A stretch of 64,000 bases of DNA from an uncultured Candidatus Melainabacteria bacterium (GTDB lineage Bacteria > Cyanobacteriota > Vampirovibrionia > Gastranaerophilales > Gastranaerophilaceae): NCBI GenBank assembly GCA_934692485.1, contig CAKUTX010000001.1, forward strand, positions 124,001-188,000. Reading direction: 5' to 3'. Positions 36,062-46,081 of this stretch are shown piece after piece (the stretch's first letter is position 1; each line of letters opens with the position of its first letter). The notes below the pieces were generated by a model. It did not search any database, had not been told where the DNA came from, and was given only the letters and a program-made list of their open reading frames with translations. A program made the position numbers and the translations under genes.

Positions 36062-36757
36062 CTAAATATTAGTTTGAATAAACAAACTTATTATATCATT
36101 TAGAGCAGCATACTGTCTTTGGAATTTTTGAGCTTGTTTTTCCAAAACACCGATTTGTTTTTTATATTCCATAATAGATGTTTGACATTCTCTCGCTGAA
36201 CTATTTAAACTTTCTTGAACTTGTTGAGCTTCTTGCAAAACGCTTTTCATAGAAATTCCAAGAGCTTCCATTGTTTGTTTAATAATCTGAGCACCTGTTT
36301 GTTTTGAAACACCAGCAGGCAATTGATTTATAAGCTGTTTTAAAACAGCAATATTTGTAGGGATTTCAAAACCATCTAACTCACTTGCAAAACTGTCTTT
36401 TTCTCCTATTTGAGAAATTGGAGAAGGTTGTGAAAACGGCATAACATGAGGATTTGAAAACGAATGTAAAACATCTGAAGTTGCATCATTTTCAGTAGAC
36501 ATTGCGTCGACTGAGCTATTTATAGATTGAGTATTTGTGAAATCCTCATTCTGCATTGAATTAGTTTCGTCTTCAATCGGCTGTTCGTACACAGGTTCTT
36601 CATACGATGTAGTGTATTCAACTTCATTATTTTCAACCGAACTCTCTTGAACAGGAGTCGGATTTTCAACAACATTTCTAATCTCTATATCTGATTGCTG
36701 CTTTAACGCTTCTACTATTTTTTTTCCAACACCTTCTGTAATTTTGTTACTTACCAT
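36062..36757 (-). CDS. Disordered/coiled-coil protein of unknown function
   Basis: A 231-residue protein. A short helix (MVSNKITEGVGKKIVEALKQ) precedes an acidic, Asn/Ser/Glu-rich, probably disordered stretch (residues about 30-120). A helical domain (NIAVLKQLINQLPAGVSKQT) and a C-terminal coiled coil (QIGVLEKQAQKFQRQYAAL) follow. No signal or membrane segment. AGAGGATTATTGATG gives the start at 36757. It is convergent with the short coiled-coil gene and divergent from purH. Its predicted coiled coil suggests a role with the neighbouring cluster, but that is inference. Confidence 0.65.
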   Translation of the reverse strand: MVSNKITEGVGKKIVEALKQQSDIEIRNVVENPTPVQESSVENNEVEYTTSYEEPVYEQPIEDETNSMQNEDFTNTQSINSSVDAMSTENDATSDVLHSFSNPHVMPFSQPSPISQIGEKDSFASELDGFEIPTNIAVLKQLINQLPAGVSKQTGAQIIKQTMEALGISMKSVLQEAQQVQESLNSSARECQTSIMEYKKQIGVLEKQAQKFQRQYAALNDIISLFIQTNI

Positions 36758-36916
36758 CAATAATCCTCTTTCTCGAAATTTATTATAATATATTAATTAA
36801 AAATTTTCAAGAAATACAAAAAATAGTTACGAAATAATAAGAAAAAACATTATTTTATTTTGTTTGATATAATATTAAGAAAAGAGATTTAATATAAACG
36901 GGGTATTAAAAAAAAC

Positions 36917-38422
36917 ATGAAAAGACGTGCATTTATTAGCGTATATGAAAAATCTGGATTAATAGATTTTGCAAGAAATCTGACAGAAAAATTTAATTTC
37001 GAAATTGTTTCAGATGGAGATACTTATGACTTGCTCAAAAAATCCGACATAGAAGTTACTAGTATTGAAGAATTTACGAATACAACAAGTTTTCTATCAA
37101 AAGATTATTTAAAATTAAATGAAACAATTTTATCTGGAATTTTAGCTAATAGTCCAGACACCGAAGCTTTAAATGAAATCGAAAAAATGACCGTAAAATC
37201 TTTTGATATGGTTGTAGTAAACGTTTGTCCGCTTGATAAATTACCTTCACAATTATTTGATATTGATGAAATTATTTCAAAAATAGATATACCGAGCATA
37301 ACCATATTAAGAGCTGCTGCAAAAAATTATAAAAATGTAACTGTAATCACAGACAAAGTGGATTACTTTGTTGCGCTAAATGCAAATGATTTTGGACGAT
37401 TAAAACTTGCCGCAAAAGCTTTTAATGTTGTTGCAAATTACGATAAATTTATTGCAGTAAAACTTGGAGAACAAACCGGAGAAAAACCGTTTAAAACATT
37501 AAACTTTGAAAAAGTCAGAGATTTAAAATACGGCGAAAACCCTCACCAAAAAGGTGCAATCTATAAAACAGAAAGAATGATTGATTACGAAGTCATTAAT
37601 GGGAAAGAATTGTCTTTCAACGACATTTTGAACGTAACAGAAGCCACTAATATTGTTAGTGAATTTTATGATGTTAACGCTGTTTCAATAATCAGACACA
37701 CAAAACCATGCGGAGTTGCACTCGGTCGTTCTATCTATGATGCTTACACAAAGGCTTTTGACTGCGACCCAATAAGCTCTTTCTATGGAACTGTTGGTTT
37801 TTCAAAACCTGTTGATATAGAAGTCGCTAAACACTTGAATTCAATGGCCGTAGAAGTAATTATTGCTCCAGATTATACCCCTGACGCTGTAGATTTTTTC
37901 AATGACAATAACGACATAAAACTGGTTAAATTAAACACATCTTTGAAGGATTATAGAAGATTAACTCGTGAAGAAGTTATCATGTCACCTTTTGGGGCAT
38001 TAGTTCAAGATAGTGACTCCAGTGAACTTGATAAAGATATGTTCAAAGTTGTTACCAGAGAAAAACCAACAGCAGAACAAATAGAGGATGCAATATTTGC
38101 TTGGAAAGTAGTTAAGTACGCAAAAACAAATGCCGCAGTTATTGCAAGAGATTTTAGAACATCTGCAATTTCTCAGGGACAAACAAATGCGATTATTGCA
38201 ATTGAACAAGCTTTAAACTATGCTTGTGATAATTCAAAAGAAGCAGTTTTGGCTTCTGATGCAACTATCCATGCCGAAGATTGCGTATATTCCGCAGTTC
38301 AAGGCCGTATTAGTTTAATTATTCAACCAGGCGGTTCAGTGAAAGATCAAAATATTATTGAAACTTGCGACAAATACGGTATTGCAATGATTACTACAGG
38401 CATAAGAAACTTTAGACAATAA
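36917..38422 (+). CDS. purH: Bifunctional AICAR transformylase / IMP cyclohydrolase
   Basis: A 501-residue PurH doing the last two steps of de novo IMP synthesis. The MGS-like cyclohydrolase domain fills residues 1-190 (RRAFISVYEKSGLIDFAR, ANSPDTEAL). The transformylase domain starts near 200 (LKYGENPHQKGAIYK) and contains IIRHTKPCGVAL, ISQGQTNAI and a final GIAMITTGIRNFRQ. It is slightly shorter than the usual 510-530 residues. The binding site is weak (CGGGGTATTAAAAAAAACATG). Confidence 0.96.
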   Translation: MKRRAFISVYEKSGLIDFARNLTEKFNFEIVSDGDTYDLLKKSDIEVTSIEEFTNTTSFLSKDYLKLNETILSGILANSPDTEALNEIEKMTVKSFDMVVVNVCPLDKLPSQLFDIDEIISKIDIPSITILRAAAKNYKNVTVITDKVDYFVALNANDFGRLKLAAKAFNVVANYDKFIAVKLGEQTGEKPFKTLNFEKVRDLKYGENPHQKGAIYKTERMIDYEVINGKELSFNDILNVTEATNIVSEFYDVNAVSIIRHTKPCGVALGRSIYDAYTKAFDCDPISSFYGTVGFSKPVDIEVAKHLNSMAVEVIIAPDYTPDAVDFFNDNNDIKLVKLNTSLKDYRRLTREEVIMSPFGALVQDSDSSELDKDMFKVVTREKPTAEQIEDAIFAWKVVKYAKTNAAVIARDFRTSAISQGQTNAIIAIEQALNYACDNSKEAVLASDATIHAEDCVYSAVQGRISLIIQPGGSVKDQNIIETCDKYGIAMITTGIRNFRQ

Positions 38423-38469
38423 TTTGCAAGAGTTTTTATTTTATAATAAAATTGTGCCGGAGGTATGAT

Positions 38470-38919
38470 ATGGAAATTAAATCTTGGGAAGATTATTTTT
38501 TAGACTTAGCTAAAACATGTGCCAGTCGTTCAAACTGTTTGAGAGCACAAGTCGGAGCCGTTATTGTAGGAGAAGATAAAAAGATTAAAGCAACAGGATA
38601 TAACGGAACTCCTTCAAAAGTTGAATCTTGTTATGAACGCGGAGAGTGCTACAGGATAAAAAATAATATTAAATCAGGTACAAGATACGAAACCTGCAGG
38701 TCAATTCATGCTGAGCAAAATGCTATTATACAAGCTGGACAAGATAGGTGTAAAGGTTCTACAATGTATATTTGGGGACATAATTTTATTTGTATCTTAT
38801 GTAAAAGATTTATAGTCCAATCGGGTATAAAAGATGTTGTTTTGCGCAAAGATGAAAATTCTCCTGTTGTCCATGTAACAGTAGACGACATTCGCAAAGA
38901 ACTCGAGGCGCAAGTATAA
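38470..38919 (+). CDS. dCMP deaminase / ComEB-type cytidylate deaminase
   Basis: A 149-residue zinc deaminase that would make dUMP from dCMP. ARSNCLRAQVGAVIV-like N-terminus (SRSNCLRAQVGAVIVGEDK), the zinc motif SIHAEQNAIIQAG with His and catalytic Glu, and a second motif with C-x-x-C (CILCK). The usual Pro before that Cys is Ile here. GGAGGTATGATATG places the start at 38470. It follows purH by 47 bases on the same strand and may be expressed with it. Confidence 0.9.
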   Translation: MEIKSWEDYFLDLAKTCASRSNCLRAQVGAVIVGEDKKIKATGYNGTPSKVESCYERGECYRIKNNIKSGTRYETCRSIHAEQNAIIQAGQDRCKGSTMYIWGHNFICILCKRFIVQSGIKDVVLRKDENSPVVHVTVDDIRKELEAQV

Positions 38920-38930
38920 TTTCTACTATC

Positions 38931-40028
38931 TTAATAAATTATTTTATCTGCTTTTGCTAAAAAATCACTTAAAGACAAAACTTTTGGTGCGCTCTTTATA
39001 CCAAGCAACCCTCGCTTTATACCAATTATGCATGCTGGACAAGTAGTAAGAACATAGTCTGCACCAGTTGCAACTACGTTGTTTGCTTTTTGTTTAGACA
39101 ATTGTGATGATATTTTTCTATTTTTTATTGCAAATTCGCCTGCAAATCCGCAACATTCGTCATAATCATTCATTTCTATATATTCAACGTTTTCACAATT
39201 GTCCATAATTTTTTTGAAAAAATTATCATTCTCAAGATGGCAAGGCTTATGAAACGTAACTTTTATCGGATTTGCAAAATGGAATTTAATATTTTGCTGT
39301 GAAATAAGTTCACCCAGACTTATAAATTTCGGAATAGCTTTTTTATTATTGTAATAACTTTTTAAAGTACTTTCACAACTTGCACAATCTGTCAAAATAT
39401 AGTCGAAATCACAATTTAGGAGTTTTAAATTGTGTTCTTTTACTTCTTCATATCTTTTTAAATTTCCACTGGATAAAAATGGCAAACCACAACAATCAAA
39501 ATCCTTTTCAATAATTTTTACATTCGAATTATCAAAGAGTTTATGCAAAAATTTGTCGGCTTGAGGGAAAATATTGTTAACACAACCTTTGAAATAAAGC
39601 AGGGTTAATTGAGGATTTTTCCCTTCATTCGCAATTGGTCTAGAGATAAAATTAGGAATTTCATGCATTTTTTTTATAATATTTAAAAATTTTCCAAAAA
39701 CATATTTTGATTGAAAGAAAAAGATTAATTTTCCCCAAAACGTATTTTTAGCATATTCATATTTGGCTGTTTCAAATATTTTGCAAACATCAATTGCGCT
39801 TGGACAAAAGTTAGAACATTTATCGCATTTTAGGCACAAATCAATGTATTTTATAATATTTTTATTAAGTTTTAAATCCCCTTTCAAGACACCATCAAGC
39901 ATAACAAATTTACCGCGAGAAACCGCACAATCATTTCCAGTAAGTTTGTAAACAGGGCAAACAGACTGACATAATCCGCATTTGGAACATTTGTTTATAT
40001 CATCTTTGAAATCTGCTAAACTTTTCAT
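38931..40028 (-). CDS. GlcF-like iron-sulfur (Fe-S)/CCG-domain oxidoreductase subunit
   Basis: A 365-residue protein with two [4Fe-4S] motifs near the N-terminus (CSKCGLCQSVCPVYKLTG and CLKCDKCSNFCP). Two cysteine-rich CCG domains follow (FDCCGLPFLSSGN, DECCGFAGEFA, TTCPACIIG). This is the layout of GlcF, LutA-type and heterodisulfide-reductase subunits that pass electrons from a flavin partner. The flavin (GlcD-type) subunit is not adjacent, so the substrate (glycolate, lactate or other) is open. Confidence 0.88.
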   Translation of the reverse strand: MKSLADFKDDINKCSKCGLCQSVCPVYKLTGNDCAVSRGKFVMLDGVLKGDLKLNKNIIKYIDLCLKCDKCSNFCPSAIDVCKIFETAKYEYAKNTFWGKLIFFFQSKYVFGKFLNIIKKMHEIPNFISRPIANEGKNPQLTLLYFKGCVNNIFPQADKFLHKLFDNSNVKIIEKDFDCCGLPFLSSGNLKRYEEVKEHNLKLLNCDFDYILTDCASCESTLKSYYNNKKAIPKFISLGELISQQNIKFHFANPIKVTFHKPCHLENDNFFKKIMDNCENVEYIEMNDYDECCGFAGEFAIKNRKISSQLSKQKANNVVATGADYVLTTCPACIIGIKRGLLGIKSAPKVLSLSDFLAKADKIIY

Positions 40029-40072
40029 AACATCATGATAGCATAGAAATTACCAGGAACCACTCCCTGTAT

Positions 40073-41707
40073 TTAAACTATTGCTCCATGCGAGGCATCT
40101 TGAACATTTTTGGCATATTTATACAAATAACCCGATTTAACCTTTGGCTCAAATGGTTTCAATTTCTCACGGCGTTTTTGTAATTCCTCATCAGATACAA
40201 GCAACTCTATCGAACGTTTTGTAATATCAATCCGAATTTTGTCACCATTCTCAACAAGCGCAATCTCCCCTTCGTTTGCAGCTTCAGGACAAATATGACC
40301 GACACAAATTCCTCGTGTTGCTCCGGAAAATCTGCCGTCAGTAATTAGAGCACATTTTTTACCTAATCCTTTCCCAACAAGTAATGATGTTGGGGCAAGC
40401 ATTTCACGCATTCCGGGACCACCTTTTGGACCTTCATATCTTATGACAATTACATCGCCTTCTTTAATTTTATCATTTTCAAGAGCTTGCATTGCATCTT
40501 CTTCACTATCAAATGTTTTTGCTGTTCCTTCAAAAGTATAACAATCAGGAGCGACTCCGGAAGTTTTAATTACACATCCGTCTTTTGCCAAATTTCCATA
40601 CAATACAGCTAGACCGGCCTGAGTGTATGATGATTTATCGTAATCTGGAATAACTTCTTTATTTCGATAAACATTTTTATAAAAATCTTTTTGTTCATTA
40701 TCTAATTTTAGCTGTTCGCTTAATGATTGCATTAGAGCTGGAACACCACCGGCATTGTGAAAATCGGCCATTGTCAATGCTGAAGATGGATTGATTTTTA
40801 CTATCTGATGAATTTTTCCGCTTAATTCTTCGAAATCATTCAATGTAATATCAATTCCTCCTGCATTTGCAATGGCTAGAATATGCAAAAACGTGTTTGT
40901 AGAGCCGCCTAAAGCTAAATCTGCAACAATAGCATTTCTTAGACTCTCTTTTGTAATAATATCAGATGGTTCAACATTATTTTTTACAAGTTCAACTATT
41001 TGTATTCCACTTTCAAAGGCAATACGACGTTTTTTTGATGATACGGCAGAAGCAGACGCACAATAAGGAAGGCTCATTCCCATAACTTCTGCCAAACAAG
41101 CCATAGTATTTGCAGTATACATCCCCTGACATGCTCCGGCCGACGGGCAAGATTCTTCTTCTAGAGCAAGTAATTCATCTTCGGGAATTTCTCCGTTTCT
41201 ATATTTGCCAACTGCTTCAAAAGAACCTGTGACCATTGTTAATTTATGATGGTTTGCACATTCTCCATCAAGCATTGGACCGGCAGTAACAATAATAGCA
41301 GGAATATTCAACCTTAACGCACCAATTAACATCCCCGGAGTAATTTTGTCACAATTAGACAAAAGTACAATTCCGTCAAGTTGATGAGCAGCAGCAACAC
41401 TTTCTACGCAATCAGCAATTAAATCTCTTGAAGGTAAAGAGTATCTCATTCCACTATGTCCCATTGCAATACCGTCACAAATAGCAGGAACTCCAAAAAT
41501 AAAAGCTTGACCGCCACCCGTATGAATTCCTTTTTCAATTTGCCGTTCCAAATCTCTCATTCCGATATGCCCAGGGACAAGGTCTGAAAAAGAACTGGCA
41601 ATTCCAATAAACGGAGCTTTCATATTTTTTCTGCTAACCCCTGTAGCCATTAAAAGTCCTCTATGAGGGGTTCTTGCTATTCCTGTTTTTACGTTATCAC
41701 TTCTCAT
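40073..41707 (-). CDS. ilvD: Dihydroxy-acid dehydratase
   Basis: A 544-residue IlvD, third step of valine/isoleucine synthesis. Fe-S and active-site motifs: [34 protein letters not shown] and [28 protein letters not shown] lies in the middle. The start ATG overlaps the nagA stop as ATGA, an odd functional pairing that implies translational coupling. Other ilv genes are not nearby. Confidence 0.97.
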   Translation of the reverse strand: MRSDNVKTGIARTPHRGLLMATGVSRKNMKAPFIGIASSFSDLVPGHIGMRDLERQIEKGIHTGGGQAFIFGVPAICDGIAMGHSGMRYSLPSRDLIADCVESVAAAHQLDGIVLLSNCDKITPGMLIGALRLNIPAIIVTAGPMLDGECANHHKLTMVTGSFEAVGKYRNGEIPEDELLALEEESCPSAGACQGMYTANTMACLAEVMGMSLPYCASASAVSSKKRRIAFESGIQIVELVKNNVEPSDIITKESLRNAIVADLALGGSTNTFLHILAIANAGGIDITLNDFEELSGKIHQIVKINPSSALTMADFHNAGGVPALMQSLSEQLKLDNEQKDFYKNVYRNKEVIPDYDKSSYTQAGLAVLYGNLAKDGCVIKTSGVAPDCYTFEGTAKTFDSEEDAMQALENDKIKEGDVIVIRYEGPKGGPGMREMLAPTSLLVGKGLGKKCALITDGRFSGATRGICVGHICPEAANEGEIALVENGDKIRIDITKRSIELLVSDEELQKRREKLKPFEPKVKSGYLYKYAKNVQDASHGAIV

Positions 41708-42648
41708 TTTTTATCTACCTTTATAATATTAAAATCTTCATCCCACTCAATAGACCCGTCTAAATCTACATTATGATAATCATATGGATTTGAAATTAAT
41801 TGAATTACTTCACTTGCATTCGTAATAATATTTGCTTTTATTAACCGTTTAATTATTTTCGAAATTATCGTTGTGCTTCCAGCAATAGTGCCTTCTTTAG
41901 AAGTTGCTTTAATCCCGTCATAATATACCTTTTCATTGGCAAAAATCATTTCTTTCATTTCGCTGCAAGTAATCGGTAAGCTGTCACTTATCAAAATAAT
42001 TTTATTAAGCGGTTTACATTTAAAAATAAGTTTTATCGCCTCATCCGAAATGTGAATTCCATCCCCGATAAATTCTGTATAAATTTCATCATTTACAAGT
42101 GCCGAAAGTGCCGTAGATGAACCTCTGTGGCTAATTCCTTCCATTGCATTGAACAAGTGAGTAACACCTGTACAACCCGTCAAATCACCTCCTACACAGT
42201 GACCGGCTTGAACTTTAACACCTTTTGAACAAAGATACGATATTAAATTATCATCTTCAGATGTTTGACTATTATTTATCATTTCCGGAGCAAGAGTTAC
42301 GATTTTTATAAAATCATCCTCAACAAGTTTATAATTTTCGATAGTCGGTGGCAAAAAATATTTAAAATCGTGAATACCTTTCTTTTTAGGATTAATAAAA
42401 ATTCCTTCTAAATGAATTCCTAATATCTTCGCCATATCAGAAGTTTGCTCTTGAGAAGCTTTTTTAATTACGGATGTTGCTTTTTTTATATTTTCTACAC
42501 TATCTGTCACAAGTGTTGGGAAAATTCCTCCAATTCCGTATTTTAAAATTTCCTTCGACAAATATAAAACATCATCAACAGACGCTTTGTTAAAATCAAT
42601 ACCAAAACATCCGTGGAAATGCTGTTCAATTATTAGTTTAGTTTGCAT
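41704..42648 (-). CDS. nagA: N-acetylglucosamine-6-phosphate deacetylase
   Basis: A 314-residue deacetylase, shorter than the usual 370-400. The metal and catalytic motifs are all present: [47 protein letters not shown] and ISDSLPITC with the catalytic Asp. What is missing is the N-terminal beta-sandwich strands that normally precede the barrel, so the protein begins right at the first His pair. AGAGGCTAATATG supports this start, so the short form looks genuine. It makes glucosamine-6-phosphate for wall recycling, fitting the murE and PBP neighbours. Confidence 0.9.
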   Translation of the reverse strand: MQTKLIIEQHFHGCFGIDFNKASVDDVLYLSKEILKYGIGGIFPTLVTDSVENIKKATSVIKKASQEQTSDMAKILGIHLEGIFINPKKKGIHDFKYFLPPTIENYKLVEDDFIKIVTLAPEMINNSQTSEDDNLISYLCSKGVKVQAGHCVGGDLTGCTGVTHLFNAMEGISHRGSSTALSALVNDEIYTEFIGDGIHISDEAIKLIFKCKPLNKIILISDSLPITCSEMKEMIFANEKVYYDGIKATSKEGTIAGSTTIISKIIKRLIKANIITNASEVIQLISNPYDYHNVDLDGSIEWDEDFNIIKVDKK

Positions 42649-42697
42649 ATTAGCCTCTCATCTAAGCTCTGCCCATAATAATCAAGGCAAATTTTCT

Positions 42698-44194
42698 CTA
42701 GATTACACTACCTTCAAAAACTTTGCGAGCTTCCTCTCTATCATCAAAATGAATTGTTTTGTCTTTTAGAATTTGGTAGTTTTCATGACCTTTACCAGCA
42801 ATTAAAACTACATCATTATTATTTGCAATTGTTTTGAGAAGTGAAATTGCAGTCCCTCTATCTGGCTCTACAATAACGTTTTCGGTATTAACATTTTTCA
42901 ATCCAGCAATAATATCTGTAATAATAACTTGTGGGTCTTCAGATCTTGGGTTATCACTTGTAATTACGATTTTATCAGCAAGTTTTTCTGCGATAGCACC
43001 CATTTTAGGACGTTTTGTCGCATCTCTATCACCGCCACAGCCAAATAAACAAATTAATTTTCCATCCTCTGGAGTAATTTCTCTTGCTGATTTTAGCACA
43101 TTTTCTAATCCATCAGGAGTGTGCGCGTAATCAACTATTACTAAAGGCTTTTTAACAACAACTTCAAATCTGCCTGCAACACCTTTTACGTTCTGCAAAG
43201 CTTTTAGAGCAACTTCAATATCAATTCCCATTGCAAGAGCCGCTGTTACAGCTGCCAAAACATTATAGACACTGAACATTCCGTTCATATGAAGATTAAC
43301 TTTATGTTCTAATTTTCCATTATTGCTAACATGGTCATCAGTCACAAGTGTAAATTCTGCGCCATTTAAAGAAAAATGAATATCTCTTGCCATAACGTTA
43401 CTTTGTTGTTTTACACCGTAAGTGAACACTTTTACACCTTCGGGAACAACACTGACAAACCTATCGCCATAATCATCATCCGCATTTATTACGGCAAAAT
43501 CACCTTCAGTTAATCTTTCAAATAACAATGCCTTTGCCTTAAAATAATTATCCATTGTGATGTGATAATCCAAATGGTCTTGAGTAAGATTTGTAAAAAC
43601 TGCACCATTAAATCTGCAACCGCCGACTCTATTTTGATCTAGCGCATGCGAACTTACTTCCATAACTACATTATCTATTTTTTCAACATCTTTAATCATT
43701 CTTAAAGTTGCTTGAAGTTCTGGAGCCTGAGGTGTAGTGTGTTTAGCATCTCTGTATTCGCCGTTTGAAGATAACTTATAACCTAATGTTCCGATTAATG
43801 CACATTTTTGATTATTTTCTTCAAATATTTTTTGAATTAAGTGTGTAACGGTTGTTTTTCCGTTCGTACCTGTTACACCTATAAGGTTAATCCCCTTTGA
43901 CGGACAAGAATAAAATCTATCTGCAATATCAGCAATTTTGTGTCTTGTTGATGAAACCATAACTTGAGGAATTTTTGTACCTTCAACTTTTCTTTCTACC
44001 AATAATGCGGCAGCACCTGCTTCGATAGCATCATTTGCATATTCGTGACCATCAGTATGCTCACCAACCAAGCAAACAAATATATCACCTTTTTTAGTCG
44101 TTTTTGAATTATACGAAATCCCTGTAATATCAATATTTTTAAAATTTATTAAATCTTTGTAATCTAAATATTCTATCAATTCGTCAAGTTTCAT
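42698..44194 (-). CDS. murE: UDP-MurNAc-L-Ala-D-Glu:meso-diaminopimelate ligase
   Basis: A 498-residue Mur ligase adding the third stem-peptide residue. N-terminal UDP-binding domain, ATP loop IGVTGTNGKTTVTHLIQ near residue 110, central EVSSHALDQNRV, and the C-terminal TSDNPRSEDP. The DNPR motif selects meso-diaminopimelate, which points to a Gram-negative-type wall. The binding site is AAGGAGATATAAATG, and the gene follows the PBP gene by 21 bases. Confidence 0.97.
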   Translation of the reverse strand: MKLDELIEYLDYKDLINFKNIDITGISYNSKTTKKGDIFVCLVGEHTDGHEYANDAIEAGAAALLVERKVEGTKIPQVMVSSTRHKIADIADRFYSCPSKGINLIGVTGTNGKTTVTHLIQKIFEENNQKCALIGTLGYKLSSNGEYRDAKHTTPQAPELQATLRMIKDVEKIDNVVMEVSSHALDQNRVGGCRFNGAVFTNLTQDHLDYHITMDNYFKAKALLFERLTEGDFAVINADDDYGDRFVSVVPEGVKVFTYGVKQQSNVMARDIHFSLNGAEFTLVTDDHVSNNGKLEHKVNLHMNGMFSVYNVLAAVTAALAMGIDIEVALKALQNVKGVAGRFEVVVKKPLVIVDYAHTPDGLENVLKSAREITPEDGKLICLFGCGGDRDATKRPKMGAIAEKLADKIVITSDNPRSEDPQVIITDIIAGLKNVNTENVIVEPDRGTAISLLKTIANNNDVVLIAGKGHENYQILKDKTIHFDDREEARKVFEGSVI

Positions 44195-44215
44195 TTATAT
44201 CTCCTTATTTATGTT

Positions 44216-45964
44216 TTAATTTTTTTTTACGGGAACAGCTTTATCCGGTTTTAAATTCATAATTCGTGCAATTTGCGTTGACACTTCATGGAAAACAGGC
44301 CCAGCTACGGTGTTTCCCCATATAGCACCGACTTTGGCACTATCTACCATTACATAAATTAGAACTTGCGGATCAGATGCAGGCAGATAGCCTATTGTAG
44401 AAGTATAGGTATATGGAGTATAACCGGCGCCACCTTCTTTTGGTTTTCTTGAAGTACCTGTTTTTGCTGCTACATTATACCTATCCATCTTAATAACTGA
44501 TTTTCCGTTATTAACGCTTGCTGCCAACAATCTTGTTACTGCTTGCGCTGTTTCTGGTTTAATAACCTGTGTATGGTGAATTTTATTATCAAACTCCTCT
44601 TGGGAATATTTAATCACGTGCGGAGTTACTTTAACACCATTATTAGCAAGAGCTTGAACAGCAGAAATCATTTGTATAGCTGTTACAGATGTTCCATAAC
44701 CGTAAGCCATTGTTGCATGAATTCCCTGATCCCAATGAGCCCAATATGGCAACAAGCCAACTGATTCTCCTGGAAGGTCAATTCCTGTTTTAGAACCAAA
44801 TCCAAATTTCTTCAATACGCTATAAAATTCCATTGGAGTCATTGTTTTCGCAACATTTATAGAACCAATGTTACTTGAATGTTCAAACAAATATTCCAGC
44901 GTAATATTTCCAGGATATGGGTGAACAGCGTAATCATAATTTTTTATTTCCCATTTTCCTATACTTGTTTTCCCCGTATCAAGCACCGTAGAATGCTCAT
45001 TAATTTTTCCCAAATCCATTGCACTGGCAACCGTTATTGTCTTGAAAGTAGACCCTGGTGGAAATACATCTGTCAAAGTCCAATTTTTTAATTGTTGTGG
45101 AGTTGCTTTTCGGTAATTGTTAGGGTCAAACGTCGGATAAACAGCATACGCAAGAATTTCGCCGTTTTTAGGGTTCATTACAATTACTGTTCCACGTTCA
45201 GCATGTTTTTCATCAACCATTTTTTGAATTTCTTTTTCACAAACGTGCTGAATTGCCGCATCAATAGTTAATGTAACATCTTCACCTTTCGGGTTTGTTG
45301 TTGTCGCAACCGGATCGGTTGTAAAATCATATATAATTTTTCCATCTCTTGTTTTTTGATATTTTACAGTATTAATAACATGTTCGAGTCTGTCTTTTGC
45401 TGTATATTCAATTCCGTTAGCAATATCCGCATCAAAATTATAGTACCCCAAAACGTGGGCAGCTAAAGTTCCTTGCGGATATTCTCTTGTATTTTTCTTT
45501 CCTAAACTTATTTCTCTCAAATGAAGTTTTGCAATTTCTTTTGTTGTACTTCTGTCTATATCTTTTTTGAGAGTAATAACTGGCCCTGGCTTTTTCAATT
45601 TTTGCAATAATGTATCTTTTGGCATTTTGAGTATAGGCGCAAGCATTTTAGCAAGTTCTTCTGGAGTGTGGTCATAATCCGCAGGATGCGCATAGACATC
45701 CGAATATACCTTATCAGTAGCAAGTTTAATCCCATTTCGGTCATAAATGTCTCCTCGCATAGAAAATATTCTTCCTACTCGTTGGCTTCTAGCTTTCGCT
45801 CTGTATTTGCGAACATCTACAACTTGAATAAGAAATAAATATATTATTAACAATGCCATAAATCCGGCAAAAAAGATGTGTAAAAAAGCTACTATTTGGT
45901 CAAACGACTTGTTGCGTTTTTCTATTTCACTTTCCGGCTCTCGTCTACGTATTCTTTCACTCAT
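44216..45964 (-). CDS. Class B penicillin-binding protein (FtsI/PBP2-type transpeptidase)
   Basis: A 582-residue transpeptidase with a cytoplasmic Arg/Glu-rich start, one membrane segment (about 25-50), a dimerisation domain (SMRGDIYDRNGIKLAT) and the penicillin-binding domain: FPPGSTFKTITV (S-x-x-K), EHSSNIGSI (S-x-N) and AAKTGTSRKP (K-T-G). Position before murE matches ftsI of division/wall clusters, so FtsI is likely, but the elongation paralogue cannot be excluded. No C-terminal PASTA domain is seen. Confidence 0.92.
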   Translation of the reverse strand: MSERIRRREPESEIEKRNKSFDQIVAFLHIFFAGFMALLIIYLFLIQVVDVRKYRAKARSQRVGRIFSMRGDIYDRNGIKLATDKVYSDVYAHPADYDHTPEELAKMLAPILKMPKDTLLQKLKKPGPVITLKKDIDRSTTKEIAKLHLREISLGKKNTREYPQGTLAAHVLGYYNFDADIANGIEYTAKDRLEHVINTVKYQKTRDGKIIYDFTTDPVATTTNPKGEDVTLTIDAAIQHVCEKEIQKMVDEKHAERGTVIVMNPKNGEILAYAVYPTFDPNNYRKATPQQLKNWTLTDVFPPGSTFKTITVASAMDLGKINEHSTVLDTGKTSIGKWEIKNYDYAVHPYPGNITLEYLFEHSSNIGSINVAKTMTPMEFYSVLKKFGFGSKTGIDLPGESVGLLPYWAHWDQGIHATMAYGYGTSVTAIQMISAVQALANNGVKVTPHVIKYSQEEFDNKIHHTQVIKPETAQAVTRLLAASVNNGKSVIKMDRYNVAAKTGTSRKPKEGGAGYTPYTYTSTIGYLPASDPQVLIYVMVDSAKVGAIWGNTVAGPVFHEVSTQIARIMNLKPDKAVPVKKN

Positions 45965-46081
45965 TATTTTATCCCTAAAACTATCTTATTTAATTTTAGC
46001 ATAAGTAATCAGAAAAAATAAAAATATTAATTAATTTGAAGAATGATATATCTGATTTTTGTTATATGTTATAATTAATCT

